Shown here one piece after another: positions 47,560 through 57,977 of a stretch of 57,977 bases of DNA. This DNA comes from Welwitschia mirabilis (taxonomy: Eukaryota; Gnetophyta; Gnetopsida; Welwitschiales). The stretch is from NCBI GenBank assembly GCA_051453625.1, contig JBOZIK010000001.1, positions 267,114,843-267,172,819 of the forward strand, in the 5' to 3' direction. A program made the translations under genes and the position numbers. The notes beneath the pieces were generated by a model, which worked only from the letters and a program-made list of their open reading frames with translations, searched no databases and was not told the origin of the DNA. Every line of letters starts with the position of its first letter. Positions within the stretch are counted from its first letter, which is position 1.

Positions 47560-48480
47560 ATAAAAAGCTAGAGAACATCTAACTACATATTATGAGATTA
47601 AAAAAGATTTGATATTGATTTTACATTGTTTTCTATAGCTACAAGTAGTTTCATCAAGACCATAATTATTCCACTTTATCTTCACTTGATGAATATCCCT
47701 ATTTTGTAAACTAATAGTTCAATGAACTAGCATAGATTCTAGCTTCTCTATAGTTAAACAATCTAATTCTACCTAAATATGAGACTAATTTAACACATAA
47801 TAAGGACTTGCAATATACTTTATTAGCATACTTATATAGAAAACATCATGCATGTGAAATAATTGAGGGGGTGGAATAAGCTTGTATGCAATAGGACCAA
47901 CTATTTCTAATATTTTAAATGGTCTAATAAATCAAGGAGATAATTTTGATCTCTTAGCTTCTCTCATTAATGATTTCATTGGTAATACTTTAAGAAATAC
48001 ATGATCATCTACTTTGAACTTAAGATCTCTTTTTTGATAGTCTGCATACATCTTTGTTTATTTGCTATTTTACTAAGTTTATTTTTAATGATTCTCATTT
48101 TACTTTTTATTTCTTGTAACATTTTTAGTCTTGTTATCAATCTTTCTTTAGGTTTTATCCTTGAAGTAAGAGATCTTCACTTCCTATCATATAAGGCTTC
48201 AAATGGATCCATTTGAATTAAAATCTAGTCACTATTATTATATGCAAATTTCACCAATGGTTAATAATATTTCCAACTTTTGGAATTATAAAAAATACAT
48301 GCTTTAAGAAGATCTTCTAAAATTTGATTAACTTTTTCTGCTTAACCATCTATTTAAGGGTGAAACAAAATGCTCATAAGTAACTTGGTTCCTAAATCCA
48401 TTTATTATAAGCCTTGGGATCTCTATGAAAGAGTTCTAGCCTAAAGAGATTTTTAAGGATAGACTTTTCCCATAATCAGA
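47560..48480 (-). pseudogene. Ty3-gypsy integrase C-terminal remnant
   Basis: From about 48480 leftward the minus strand reads ELFHRDPK-like text ('SDRDP.F'), then KLLMSILFHP.IDG.AEKVN near 48345 (the gypsy 'STAfHPQTDGQsEr.nq' motif, with both Gln replaced by stops), LEDLLKACIF, WKYY.PLVKFAYNNS, MDPFEALYDRK near 48195, MRIIKNKLSKIANKQ, VFLKV-like MYFLKYYQ and LLDLLDHLKY ('gpf.il'), then FHVS-type text. This is the ordered C-terminal half of a gypsy integrase with its GPY/F region. No chromodomain is visible. Many stops. Confidence 0.82.
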
Positions 48481-48835
48481 TAGTTCTAATGCATAATAGA
48501 TAAAATAAAAATAAAATATTATAATAAATATGAGTATCCAAATTTCTTTTTTTAATTAAATAGTAAATCCATTGGTCACTTGGCCATAATCATCTATCAG
48601 TAATCCTCCATCACTAAGCATAAGAAATCCTTCATATCTTAGTATAACATCTTGGTAAGAGCTAATGAGAGGGAATAATATTTTATAACATAATTGCATA
48701 AAAGCCATAAATAATTCCCTAATGCAATAAAAAAAGATCATATAAATAATAAGAGTAAAGAGACTACTTGGGAAGATTAGTAAGATCATAATAATTTAAG
48801 ATTGATNNNNNNNNAAGCTTAAGACATTCTTAGCT

Positions 48836-49110
48836 CACTACAAGAATCATAGGCTTTTAAGGTATTTATTTTAATAAACGCCTTAAGTATGAGGATTTTT
48901 AAGACGTTTATTCTAATAAATGCCTTGAGCAGAAATAAAGAAATTTTTTTAAGGTATTTATTTTAAATGAACGCCTTAAAAGCACTTTCCGATTTTAAAT
49001 AAAAGTGTTTACTAAAAAATGCCGTAAAAATAAGGCTTGCATTTCTTATAAATATCTTTANNNNNNNNNNTTTTAAGGCATTTAGAAAACAAAAGCCTTA
49101 AAAGCTTGCT
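48836..49110 (+). mobile_element. CACTA (En/Spm) 5' terminus with subterminal repeats
   Basis: CACTACAAGAATC at 48836 is a typical CACTA terminal repeat. The next ~270 bases hold at least six units built on AAGGTATTTATTTTAA and ACGCCTTAA in both orientations (near 48858, 48884, 48902, 48953, 48973, 49073, 49091). It interrupts the gypsy LTR right after 'cttagct'. The opposite terminus and the 3-bp target duplication partner of GCT (48833-48835) were not found in the window. Confidence 0.75.
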
Positions 49111-49778
49111 TCAAAAAAACATAAAATCGCATTTCCCACCCCTCTTTCCCTTTGTCGTCTTCTTATTCAAGCCTGTCTTTAAGCCCTCAAGCCCTCCATT
49201 TCTTCACCTGTTTCTATTCTACCCATTCATTGCTCATCTTGAATGAAATTTTTTGATTCTTAAATATTTGCCATGGTTTCTAGGTTTTATTGATCAATTT
49301 TTATTTTTGTTTAAAACCTTTCAAGGGTTTCATCGATTCATTCAAATTTGGCATTTTTTAGGGATTTCAAGGTCCAAGGGGTTTCATTATTCAATTTTCT
49401 CATATCTTTTTCATTTTAATTTCATATTTGAAGAGACACATAGTGTTTTTGGATCATTTGTCACAAGTGAAAAAAACGGTAAAATGATGTAGGATTTGTG
49501 TATAGTTTACACATGTAGTGGAATTAAACTCGGCCAAGCATTACATAATGAGTGGTAAGGAATCTGTTTATATTATGGTCATCTTCACTTACCTTTAGAA
49601 AGTCCTTTTCATTCTTCATCTATTTTTATTTTTACGCCTGCTCATGCAACATATGCATGGAAATTTTCAATAAAACACTTGCATAATCATCTCTCCTTCT
49701 CGGCTCTGTCGTCTTGGTCTTATAAGTCTTATTGCTCTACCTTTTCTTTAATTAATAACAAGCTAAAAAACCAAAGAC
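49111..49778 (+). promoter_or_regulatory. 5' flank and leader of the MYB pseudogene
   Basis: Pyrimidine-rich sequence with few repeats, unlike the transposon end before it. It includes 'gcatggaaattttcaataaa', 'ctccttctcggctctgtcgt' and 'aataacaagctaaaaaacca' before the ATG, as expected of a plant 5' untranslated leader. Promoter elements cannot be assigned with confidence. Confidence 0.35.
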
Positions 49779-50183
49779 ATGGGGATAATGCCTTATTGTT
49801 CTAAGGTTGTCCTTAATTGTGGGCTGTAGATGACAAAGAAAGATCAAATTCTCTACACATACATTTGTGTACATGACGAAGGGAACTAAAGAAACCTTCC
49901 CCTTAATGCAGGTTTCCTTTAAATTTTAATATGATTTTGCATTTATTTCTTTAGTTTTCTTTCATAAGATTATATGAATGGAAATTTTTTAGGTATTAAA
50001 ATGTTATAGATAATAGTGATGGCATTGTTATTGTTCTTATCATGGTGTAATAGGGTTGAAGAGGTGTGGTAAAAGTTGTAGATTGAGGTGGATGAACTAT
50101 CTTCGATTGGATATTAAGAGAGGGAACTTCTCTAAAGAAGAAGAAGATCTCATAATCAAGCTTCACAATCTGCTTGGAAACAG
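49779..50183 (+). pseudogene. R2R3-MYB transcription factor gene fragment (exons 1 and 2)
   Basis: Exon 1 (49779-49911) starts MGIMPYCSKVVLNCGL, a decayed form of the 'MGR.PCC.K.GL..G.WT' start of R2R3-MYBs, with a stop at the first R2 Trp (49827). The same frame continues DQILYTYICVHDEGN, stop, RNLPLNA, the R2 repeat. A GT donor (49912) and AG acceptor (50052-50053) bound intron 1 at the canonical R2 position. Exon 2 (50054-50183) is fully open: [33 protein letters not shown] and [10 protein letters not shown], ending where MYB intron 2 normally lies, though the donor GT is gone. The third R3 helix and C-terminal domain are missing. It cannot bind DNA as a normal MYB. It lies ~940 bases inside a CACTA terminus. 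Confidence 0.85.
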
Positions 50184-53103
50184 AAACTAGCTTTGTTATT
50201 TATAGTAGTAGAGGTGTAGAAAGGACTAATGTATGATTAATGAAATGATAATGTTATGGACATATGATCATTGATTGCAAAAATAATTTTAGGCAAAATA
50301 GATAATGAGATAAAGAACAAATTTCATTATCTATTCCTCCCTTAATTAATTGTTACTGGCCTATTACTCTTAATAAGAGGAGGAAGCATTAGCAGCTATA
50401 AAGACCTTAAATGACAAAGCTAGTGCAAGGAATCCAGATTTCCTTTCTTAGCATGTATGCCCTTTATTCTAAAACTTCTAGGGCTTTTCATTATGATAGG
50501 TTTCTCAATAATGAACAGAGTATCATAAACTGGTGATCCTAGAGCTGAACGAAATGTCTGGTACTCTGGTTTCTTCATAACTTTATCCTTCATAGATTGG
50601 GTCTCTGGTGATGGCTCTCATCTCATGGTTTCATTAAAACATATGCTATGATGAATAAAGTCCATGGCGAATAAGCAGTTATATCTTATAACCCTCTAAT
50701 TACAACCTTAGAGTGGATCAATAAAGTTTCATTATGTAAAGGGTATCCATTTATCTGTAGATTTTGACTATTAGGATTGTTGACAAGTTTCTTTCGATTT
50801 TCATAATTTTGATTTGGTTTTTGGTGGGTTTTAATTAAAAGAACATTCAAAAATTATATAGGATGATCATGTGCTACTATAGTTTTGGATGATATCTTAA
50901 GATCTTGGATCAACTCATAATTTTTAGCACTTGTGTAGGGAGACTATGTACAATGTGGACATAGCTAAGTGCATTACCTCACTTCCAATATTATGGATTA
51001 AACCTATCCTGCAACATTCCTATTCTTTAAATTCCAATATTATGGATCTGTTGATGTTTCCCATGCATTTACCCTATTGTAATTAGATCCACAATTCAAG
51101 GTATTATCTTTCAGAACACTTGTGTCACTGAAAATTTTGTTTTTCACTTGACCAACCAAAGTAGTACACTTGGTAAGCAAAGTACGGTTTTCTAATGCAT
51201 TTTTATTTCTTACTTTTTCATAGGAGATGGTTATTTTACTTGCTTTAGATGATGCTATTTGAGATGCTGTTATGAGTAATAAAAAGATTGTTGAGTTTAG
51301 AAGATGATTTCAGGAAGGTAAATGTCAATTAAGCTTACCTTGAGTTGTAACCCTCTCTTTTGTTTAAGTTTTAAAAGTTATTATTGTGAATTGTGTAGCT
51401 CTATTAAGATGACATGTGACATTTTTAAAAGCAATTGATGAATGCTAAAAATAGTGTTAGTGGGATGGTTTTTATGAAAAGGTGTTTTAGTACATGGATA
51501 AAATTATAGTAATTGTCTAGAAGATATTTGGATATGNNNNNNNNNNNNNNNNNNNNNNNNNNNNNNNNNNNNNNNNNNNNNNNNNNNNNNNNNNNNNNNN
51601 NNNNNNNNNNNNNNNNNNNNNNNNNNNNNNNNNNNNATAAATATCAATTAAGCTTACCTTAAGCTGTAACCCTTTCTTTTGTTTAAGTTTTAAAAGTTAT
51701 TATTGTAAATTGTGTAGCTCTATTAAGATGACATGTGAAATTTGTAAAAGCAATTGCTGAATGCTGAAAATAGTATTAGTGAAATGGTTTTTATGAAAAG
51801 GTGTTTCAGTACATGGATAAAATTATAGTAATTGCCTAGAAGATATTTGGATATGCAAATAAAAAGATCTTTGTAATACATGTCAAAAATGTTATTATTT
51901 CATCTCCTACCATTCTTTCAGTTATTGTTCTATTTGTTTTTCTTGTAAAGCTTAAATAATGGAAAAGAATCTAAGCATCTATTGATAGAAGGGTACTTGA
52001 CTAACTAAGAGATGGGACTGATACATTGGATATTGAACTTACTAGTAGCTCCGTTTTGGATTTGGTTAATGGTGGATATTTTTAATATTAAATGTACCAG
52101 GCCATTTTTATATGCATCTAAGTTTCCATTTTCTTTTCTTTGATATGGATAAATCTTTAAAAACATTTTCTATATTATTGATATCTTATCTGTTTCTGAG
52201 GTTTAAAAGTACCTATCCACCATTCAAGTTATTCCTTTCAATAAATGTTAGTTGCTATTATTTTGCAATGGTAAAATGATCATTGTATAAATGTACTAAC
52301 ACTTAGTAGATTTCTAATGCATGATTCTTTTAAACTAATGCTGCTTTCTATCTGAGGTGGTTATCCTTTTATCGATTCAGTTAATTTGAAGGATCCCTTA
52401 TTATAAGCCATAATATCATAGTGGACAAGAGGCATAGCCATCAAGAAGTGCTAAACACAGAAATAGCCAAGTCATAGAGTAGTAGAAGAGGAGAAGAAAG
52501 AAACAAATGACCTTAAGAAAAGCCTCTCATCAGTATTCAAAAGCTAAGAGATTTCCCTCCTTGGCCACTACTTCTCAAGATTCTTTTACCTATTTGTTTG
52601 TCTCGTATTTGTTTATAGTGGTATTGGAATTTAATGGATAATATGGCTTGCCCACATTATTCTAAAACATGTCAGTTTATCATCATGATGTACATTATAG
52701 GCCCATTAATTTTGACAATGTAAGATCATTTGATTTATATGTCTTTTCTACTATTTGTTACATAACATAACATAATGCAGATGTAGCTATTATTTTACTT
52801 TTCATTATTATTATAAAACTATATAAATGATTATAGTAGTTTGATTTTGAAATTTATCTATTCTATGATAATTTGTTTTTATCTCCTTATGAAGACTGTT
52901 TCATATATTTCTTATCTAGGAGAGTTATCATCCCTGATAAAAGAATGTGCATATTTTAAAGCCATTGCATTATAGAAGCATGATCAGTAGAATCTAGAAC
53001 ATGTTCCTAAAGTGTATTCCTGTAAGAACTTTAAAGTAGTAAGGTATTACAATTTACCATGTGGGTACTGTATGTGATTTTATATTTGACTTACCATGTG
53101 TCC
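50184..53103. other. Unclassified sequence downstream of MYB exons
   Basis: No MYB exon 3 was found. 51320-51536 and 51637-51856 are direct copies across gap 51537-51636. The composition is less extreme than the flanking transposon DNA and could be introns of a captured or resident gene, but I see no exon I can name. Confidence 0.4.
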
Positions 53104-53135
53104 TCCTCAATGGATATTAGAGAAAGGAGAGTACA

Positions 53136-53535
53136 TTAAAAATCCCTGATGATGAGGTATGACTCGCTAAAGTGCTTATTGTGTACTCCTTCAAAGGTCA
53201 CTTTCAAATGGTACTCTTCTATGAGTACATTCATTAGGCTCTTACCGATACTACCAATAGCCAGGTTTATGATAAGATGTGCTACACCCAAAATTACTTT
53301 GACTGATAAAATCATCCATGATGTTCTTTTCACATTTTCTCTGATTATCTATTTCCCATTAGAAGCCACCATGAGTTCCTTCTTTTCAATCTCTAGAAGC
53401 ACATCTTGGATGAGTATCCCAACAATCATAGTGCACTGGATCCCCTTCTTCAACAAATTGGAAATAGAGATGATGATGCTCTATCAAGTGGACTGCCTTT
53501 TTATTAGAAGTCATGGCCTGTTAATGCACTCTTAA
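53136..53535 (-). other. Open stretch on both strands, unrecognised
   Basis: 128 codons are open on the plus strand (53149-53535) and 65 on the minus (53136-53333). The minus-strand product, VKVILGVAHLIINLAIGSIG then MNVLIEEYHLKVTFEGVHNK, looks more protein-like, and reading further right gives KKGIQCTMIVGILIQDVLLE in the same frame with few stops. The local G+C is higher than its surroundings. It may be a gene-derived exon. No family recognised. Confidence 0.3.
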
Positions 53536-55934
53536 CAACTTTTGTAATAGATCTTTAAATTATGTATATTATTGATGTTTTTCTTTGAAGATTAGGTTGG
53601 GCATATATACTCTAGTGTTGTGANNNNNNNNNNNNNNNNNNNNNNNNNNNNNNNNNNNNNNNNNNNNNNNNNNNNNNNNNNNNNNNNNNNNNNNNNNNNN
53701 NNNNNNNNNNNNNNNNNNNNNNNTTTTTCTTTGAAGATTAGGTTGTGCATATATACTCTAGTGTTGTGACAAATCTCTTCTATTTCTTCACCCACATGGT
53801 ATAGGAAATATGGATCCTATGATGTGACAATACATCTAATGAAACTAAAGACATAATACATTTTAGAAACATGGTATGTATGTATTCATGTTTATGTTTT
53901 GAATTGTCGATGGTATCTAGAACTTTAGGGATGCTATAAAATCTCTTCATCAGTGGATGACCTTGAAGCACAATCCTTTTCTTTTGGAATAGATTTAGAC
54001 TCATAGAGCTTTTAGCTTAACAATAAAAATGATAAAATGATGCTCTAGTTTGTGTCTTCAAGAGGCTTCTTAGAGGCCTCTCTTAATGTAGCACTCCTAA
54101 AGTGTCTGGTGATGCATCTTTTTCTGTTGCATCTCCAAAACTCTGATGGACTATAAGGGTGTTAACTTATTATCAATATTGCTAATTGATATCAATATTA
54201 TTAAATGGTGTCTGCATATATTCTATAATTCTCTTTGAATTATAAAATGTATAGCTTGTGTTTGCAATTGTAGAGCTTCAAAAGGTATTTTTTATCCTTC
54301 TGTGTGCTTATATATTTTTGAAGCGGTGCTAGGATATGTAGTAATCAGTCTTTATAAGATTTCTCACTACAAATTTGGAGCACAAATCCAACAAATCATA
54401 GAATAAATTTTAAAGATAAGTGATGATTCAAGAATGAATATTTTAATTTAATAGGGATTTCATTTTCTTGGCATTCTTATCTCTTGTGTACAATACATCT
54501 GATTACTTCCTTGGTATTCTCTTTGGTGAATGTTTCAATTTAATAGCATTCTTATCTTTTGTTACCATAACTTATAGTTAGATTATCAGTACAGAGAGTG
54601 CTTCTGTCCAAGTGACTATAATGGTGCATGACAATGATATTGAAATTCATATCTATTTCACATTGCTTGATCTTNNNNNNNNNNNNNNNNNNNNNNNNNN
54701 NNNNNNNNNNNNNNNNNNNNNNNNNNNNNNNNNNNNNNNNNNNNNNNNNNNNNNNNNNNNNNNNNNNNNNNNNNTTGAATGGTGTCTGCATAGATTCTAT
54801 AATTCTCCTTGAATTATAAAACGTATAGCTTGTTCTTGTAACTATAGAGTTTCAGAAGGCATTTTTTATCCTTCTGTGTGCTTATATATTTTTGAAGTGG
54901 TGCTAAGATACGTAGTAATCAGTCTTTATAAGATTTCTCACTACAAATTTAAAGAAAAAACCAAACAAATCATAGAATCAATTTTAAAGATAAGTGATGA
55001 TTTAAGAATGAATATTTTAATTTAATAGGGATTTCATTTTCTTGGCATTCTTATCTCTTATGTACAATGCATTTGATTGCTTCTTTGGTATTCTGTTTGA
55101 TGAATGTTTCAATTTAATAGCATTCTTATCTTTTGTTACCATAACTTATCAGTTAGATTATCAGTATAGAGAGTGCTTCTGTCCAAGTGACTATAATGAT
55201 GCATGACAATGATATTGAGATTTATATCTATTTCAGATTGCTTAATATTGATGTCTTTTCAGAAAATTATGATACATCAACATCTTTAACCTAGAAGTAT
55301 GAGATCTAAATAGGTTAAGGACATAAAATTTCCAGATGAAATCAGCCATTTATTCTTTTTAAAGGCAATAATCAGGCATATAATTTTTTTTAACCGAGTG
55401 ATTAATATTATTACTTTAGTCAGTAAGGTTAACTATATACATCATTTTCTCATGCTAGCCCTTTTTAATCATTCATAAGCTCATAAATAAGTTTAATTCA
55501 TCCAAGACAAGCATCAAAAGAATAAATGTACAAATCTGAAAATTTTCATATGGTATAATGAGACAATCTCTTCAATTCCAATAAATAAATTAATGAGTAT
55601 GCTATGAATCAAGTTCCCTTACACATCTCAAGAATATAAAATCTATGGTAGAGTAAATCTAGTTATTTAGCATTCTTGGTTTTAGGTAAGAGTGCATGTA
55701 CTTATTCAAATATCATTTGTTTCAAAATGCATGAAATCTATCAATCACATAATATAAGAAAGAAAATACTTATTCATAATATAATACATTTATCACATTT
55801 ACCAAGAATTTAAATGAGCAAATAAGATGAAAATTATATTATTATGTCCTCTTAAAATTTTTAATTTGTTATCTTTATTATGTGATTTTACTTTCTCATA
55901 TAATAAAATTATCTAATTTTAAATGTTTGAATAG
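53536..55934. repeat. Two gap-centred duplications in noncoding sequence
   Basis: 53579-53623 recurs at 53724-53769 across a 100-base gap, and 54204-54674 recurs at 54774-55245 across another. Both pairs are collinear and similar. No coding motif was seen in this stretch or in 55246-55934. Confidence 0.6.
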
Positions 55935-56128
55935 ATTTTCTCATAAAATCTTTTTAACATAGTTTTTATTATTTTCATGGTAAATTATAAAGATGACAAA
56001 CTAAGGTTAATTTAAAATGACATCTTATTTTAATAAGGAATATAAATAAGAATAATTAATCATTTGACTAAAATCTTACTATACTTAATATTTAAGTAAA
56101 TGAGGTTTACAAAATATGGGATATGACA
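55935..56128 (-). repeat. Gypsy LTR end related to 47330-47516
   Basis: Shares 'ttttcatggtaaatta', 'ctaaggttaatttaaaatga', 'ttactatacttaatatt' and the terminal 'atatgggatatgaca' with the LTR at 46700-47516. The left part of the LTR is absent here. It could be the displaced remainder of the LTR interrupted at 48836, or a separate truncated copy. Confidence 0.7.
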
Positions 56129-56169
56129 TTTTCTTAGATTATAGAATTTTGTAAACTTTTGGTGAATAT

Positions 56170-56520
56170 AGAACTTAGTAATGTACTCTCTTTAAAGATG
56201 TGCTCAAATTTTCTCCATGAAACTTCTAGATCTCCTAACTTAGTCATTTCTATTTTCCACCATAGATTAGCTTCTTCTTACTACATAGAAATAGCTAAAG
56301 AATTATTTTCATATTCATGACATCCCAAAGTATCTATAATCTTTTCAACATCACTTAGCCATGATTCTACTTTGGAAGGATCTAAACCTCTTACAAACTT
56401 TAATGTATTTAGCTTAATAAACATTTGAATTAGTTTTCTCATATCCACTTCCTTAGATTAATTGATCCCATTGTTTACATATGAGTTTTGATCTTGATTT
56501 ACTATTTGTAATAGGAACTA
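56170..56520 (-). pseudogene. Ty3-gypsy gag (Retrotrans_gag) remnant
   Basis: Minus-strand translation reads KLIQMFIKLNTLKFVRGLDP, SKVESWLSDVEKIIDTLGCH, NNSLAISM, EEANLWWKIEMTKLGDLEVS and WRKFEHIFKES. This is the ordered gypsy gag pattern 'F....PP.F.G..dP..A..Wl..iEkif..l.c', 'a...L.g.A..WW' and 'tW..F...F...y'. Only two stops break it. It lies directly beside an LTR end, so everything between gag and the polypurine tract has been deleted. 56529-56567 and 56668-56706 are duplicate flanks of gap 56568-56667. Confidence 0.8.
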
Positions 56521-56706
56521 CATGAAGGTATTTATCAATGCTTTTAGATTAAGGTTGTATGGGAGTTNNNNNNNNNNNNNNNNNNNNNNNNNNNNNNNNN
56601 NNNNNNNNNNNNNNNNNNNNNNNNNNNNNNNNNNNNNNNNNNNNNNNNNNNNNNNNNNNNNNNNNNNATTTATCAATGATTATAGATTAAGGTTTTATGG
56701 GAGTTG

Positions 56707-57977
56707 ATTTCCATCATTAGGTTGTTAACTCTCTTGTAAATTCTCTTGAGGTTGATTAGGTTATGTAACTAACCTATCCTAAGGTTTAACTGATAATAAC
56801 GAGACATCTGAAAGAAGAGGAAATTTTCATGAGATTATATTTGGAAATAGGATAGATATTGTTAAAGATTAAATTTAGAAATAGGACATGGTTATTATTA
56901 TAATGTGATAAGTTCTTATTTATATCTTAAAGTCTATAATCAAGTTTACCCTCTTTCTTTATTTTTAATAGATAAGGTTTACAAGTTATGAACATGGTTT
57001 TTCACTTTAAAGTTATGTGACTATATAATTTAGTATGAATAACTTGGTTAGAGGTTTGATTATTTTCAAGGGTATCTAATTATAAGGTATCATTTATGTA
57101 TTTATATTTTTTGCAAAAGGTTAAACTCTTTAAGGAATTATATAAAGTTATTAATCTAAAATTATAAGATAACTGGAATTCTTTTAAGTCATTATCATCT
57201 ATAGCTATAAGGTAATAGAGTCTTTAATGACTTAAATTTATCATTCTTTTTAGTTTGTTTAGGGATTTATTATAAATATGATCAACATAATGATAATTGA
57301 GGGTTTTGGATTATAGTTAATCTTATGAATTTTTCGGAATTATTACAAATATAATTAACTTCTAGGATTATNNNNNNNNNNNNNNNNNNNNNNNNNNNNN
57401 NNNNNNNNNNNNNNNNNNNNNNNNNNNNNNNNNNNNNNNNNNNNNNNNNNNNNNNNNNNNNNNNNNNNNNNGGTTATAGAGTCTTTAATGACTTAAATTC
57501 ATCATCCTTTTTAGTTTGTTGAGGGATTTATTATAAATATGATTAACATAATAATAATTGAGGGTTTGTAATTATAGTTAATCTTATGAACTTTTCAGAC
57601 TTATTACAAATATAATTAACTTCTAGGATTATTAAGGTTCTAAGATTATGATTACTGTAATCTTTATAATTATTAGTATTAATATAAATAAAATTTAGTA
57701 TATATTTAGAGAGTAGGAAAATTAGAAATATAATGGAATTCATGAGTACTAGAAGATATAATTAAATTCATGCTTAGCTAGAAGTTAAGGTTATCTTGGA
57801 ATCTAGTATTATCAAGAATATAATTGATTTTACTCATGGTTTAAAATTACTAGGGATATAACTAACTTTATAGCTATTAGGAATTAAGGTTGTTATGGTT
57901 ATAACTAACGTTATGGTTATTAAACAGAAAGGTTGTTAAAAATATAATTGGATCTATATTCCTATAAATTTACTAAT
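56707..57977. repeat. Degenerate A+T-rich repeat to window end
   Basis: From about 57040 phrases such as 'aaatataattaacttctagg', 'agggatataactaactttat' and 'ggttataactaacgttatgg' recur with loose spacing and changing phase, suggesting an old minisatellite or the LTR of the adjacent gypsy element. 57211-57371 is copied at 57472-57632 across gap 57372-57471. No gene seen. Confidence 0.45.

Larger units (their letters stand above)
46543..48835 (-). mobile_element. Internally deleted Ty3-gypsy LTR retrotransposon
   Basis: Minus-strand element: left LTR (about 46700-47516), polypurine tract, C-terminal integrase fragment (47560-48480), then the left part of a second LTR (about 48490-48835) cut by a CACTA terminus. 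46543-46672 repeats the LTR end (47277-47401), so part of the left LTR appears twice around gap 46332-46542. Gag, protease, RT and RNase H are missing. Confidence 0.78.

Noticed and set aside
49511-49521. 'acatgtagtg' as the missing 3' end of the CACTA element starting at 48836
   Set aside because: Only seven bases match the 5' terminus, there are no subterminal repeats before it, and the 3-bp flanks (GCT and GAA) differ.
50570-50640. Possible copia protease 'D-S-G' block near 'attgggtctctggtgatggc'
   Set aside because: The spacing and the following sequence do not fit gag-pre-integrase. The resemblance is too weak.
1-57977. CRISPR arrays, operons, ribosome-binding sites, rRNA or tRNA genes
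   Set aside because: Nothing of these types is visible. The splice sites, LTR elements and plant gene fragments point to a eukaryotic nuclear scaffold, and direct repeats here are large and gap-associated.

Overview
The window looks like a scaffold from a flowering-plant nuclear genome: very A+T-rich, full of decayed plant-type transposable elements (Ty1-copia, Ty3-gypsy, CACTA/En-Spm, LINE, PTTA/En-Spm transposase), with two recognisable plant nuclear gene fragments (a GUN1-like PPR gene and an R2R3-MYB gene). I find no intact protein-coding gene, rRNA or tRNA. There are about 40 runs of N. Many are exactly 100 long, and nearly all of those are bordered by near-identical direct copies of the same sequence, so part of the apparent tandem duplication may come from the assembly.

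Layout. 0.5-2.8 kb: spliced but broken PTTA/En-Spm transposase (+). 3.3-4.3 and 5.6-7.0 kb: unclassified duplicated repeats. 8.0-9.8 kb: exon-like pieces of an unrecognised membrane-protein gene, partly duplicated. 10.0-10.5 kb: retroelement remnant with a degenerate zinc knuckle. 11.55-12.06 kb: GUN1-like PPR fragment, followed at 12.6-12.8 kb by a CACTA 3' terminus that is itself duplicated at 13.2-13.4 kb. 13.5-14.1 kb: copia gag on the minus strand. 15.0-16.0 kb: a 959-base gap with C-rich borders.

18.5-36.0 kb is the best-resolved structure: an old minus-strand Ty1-copia element (LTRs 18500-19123 and 35476-35976; gag, integrase, RT and RNase H remnants in correct order) split by a younger plus-strand copia-type element (20819-33060) with a perfect 5-bp target-site duplication, AATTT. 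Without the insert the outer element is about 5.2 kb, normal for copia. The inner element has gag and protease/gag-pre-integrase remnants but no integrase, RT or RNase H. In their place, next to the polypurine tract, it carries an accessory ORF with an acidic tail, resembling the 'putative plant transposon protein' family. Its LTRs hold an array of GGTCGACC-like palindromes that reappears just upstream of the accessory ORF.

36.9-38.1 kb is a minus-strand LINE remnant. 42.6-43.26 kb is a CpG-retaining, promoter-like island with perfect G-box and TGACGTCA palindromes and a short hydrophobic ORF disrupted by a 28-bp duplication. 46.5-48.8 kb is an internally deleted Ty3-gypsy element (minus), whose right LTR is interrupted at 48836 by a CACTA 5' terminus with subterminal repeats. 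Inside or beyond that terminus lie exons 1 and 2 of a decayed R2R3-MYB gene (49779-50183). 55.9-56.6 kb carries a related gypsy LTR end, PPT and gag. The last kilobase is a degenerate A+T-rich repeat.

All family calls come from reading translations and motifs by eye. No database search was run.
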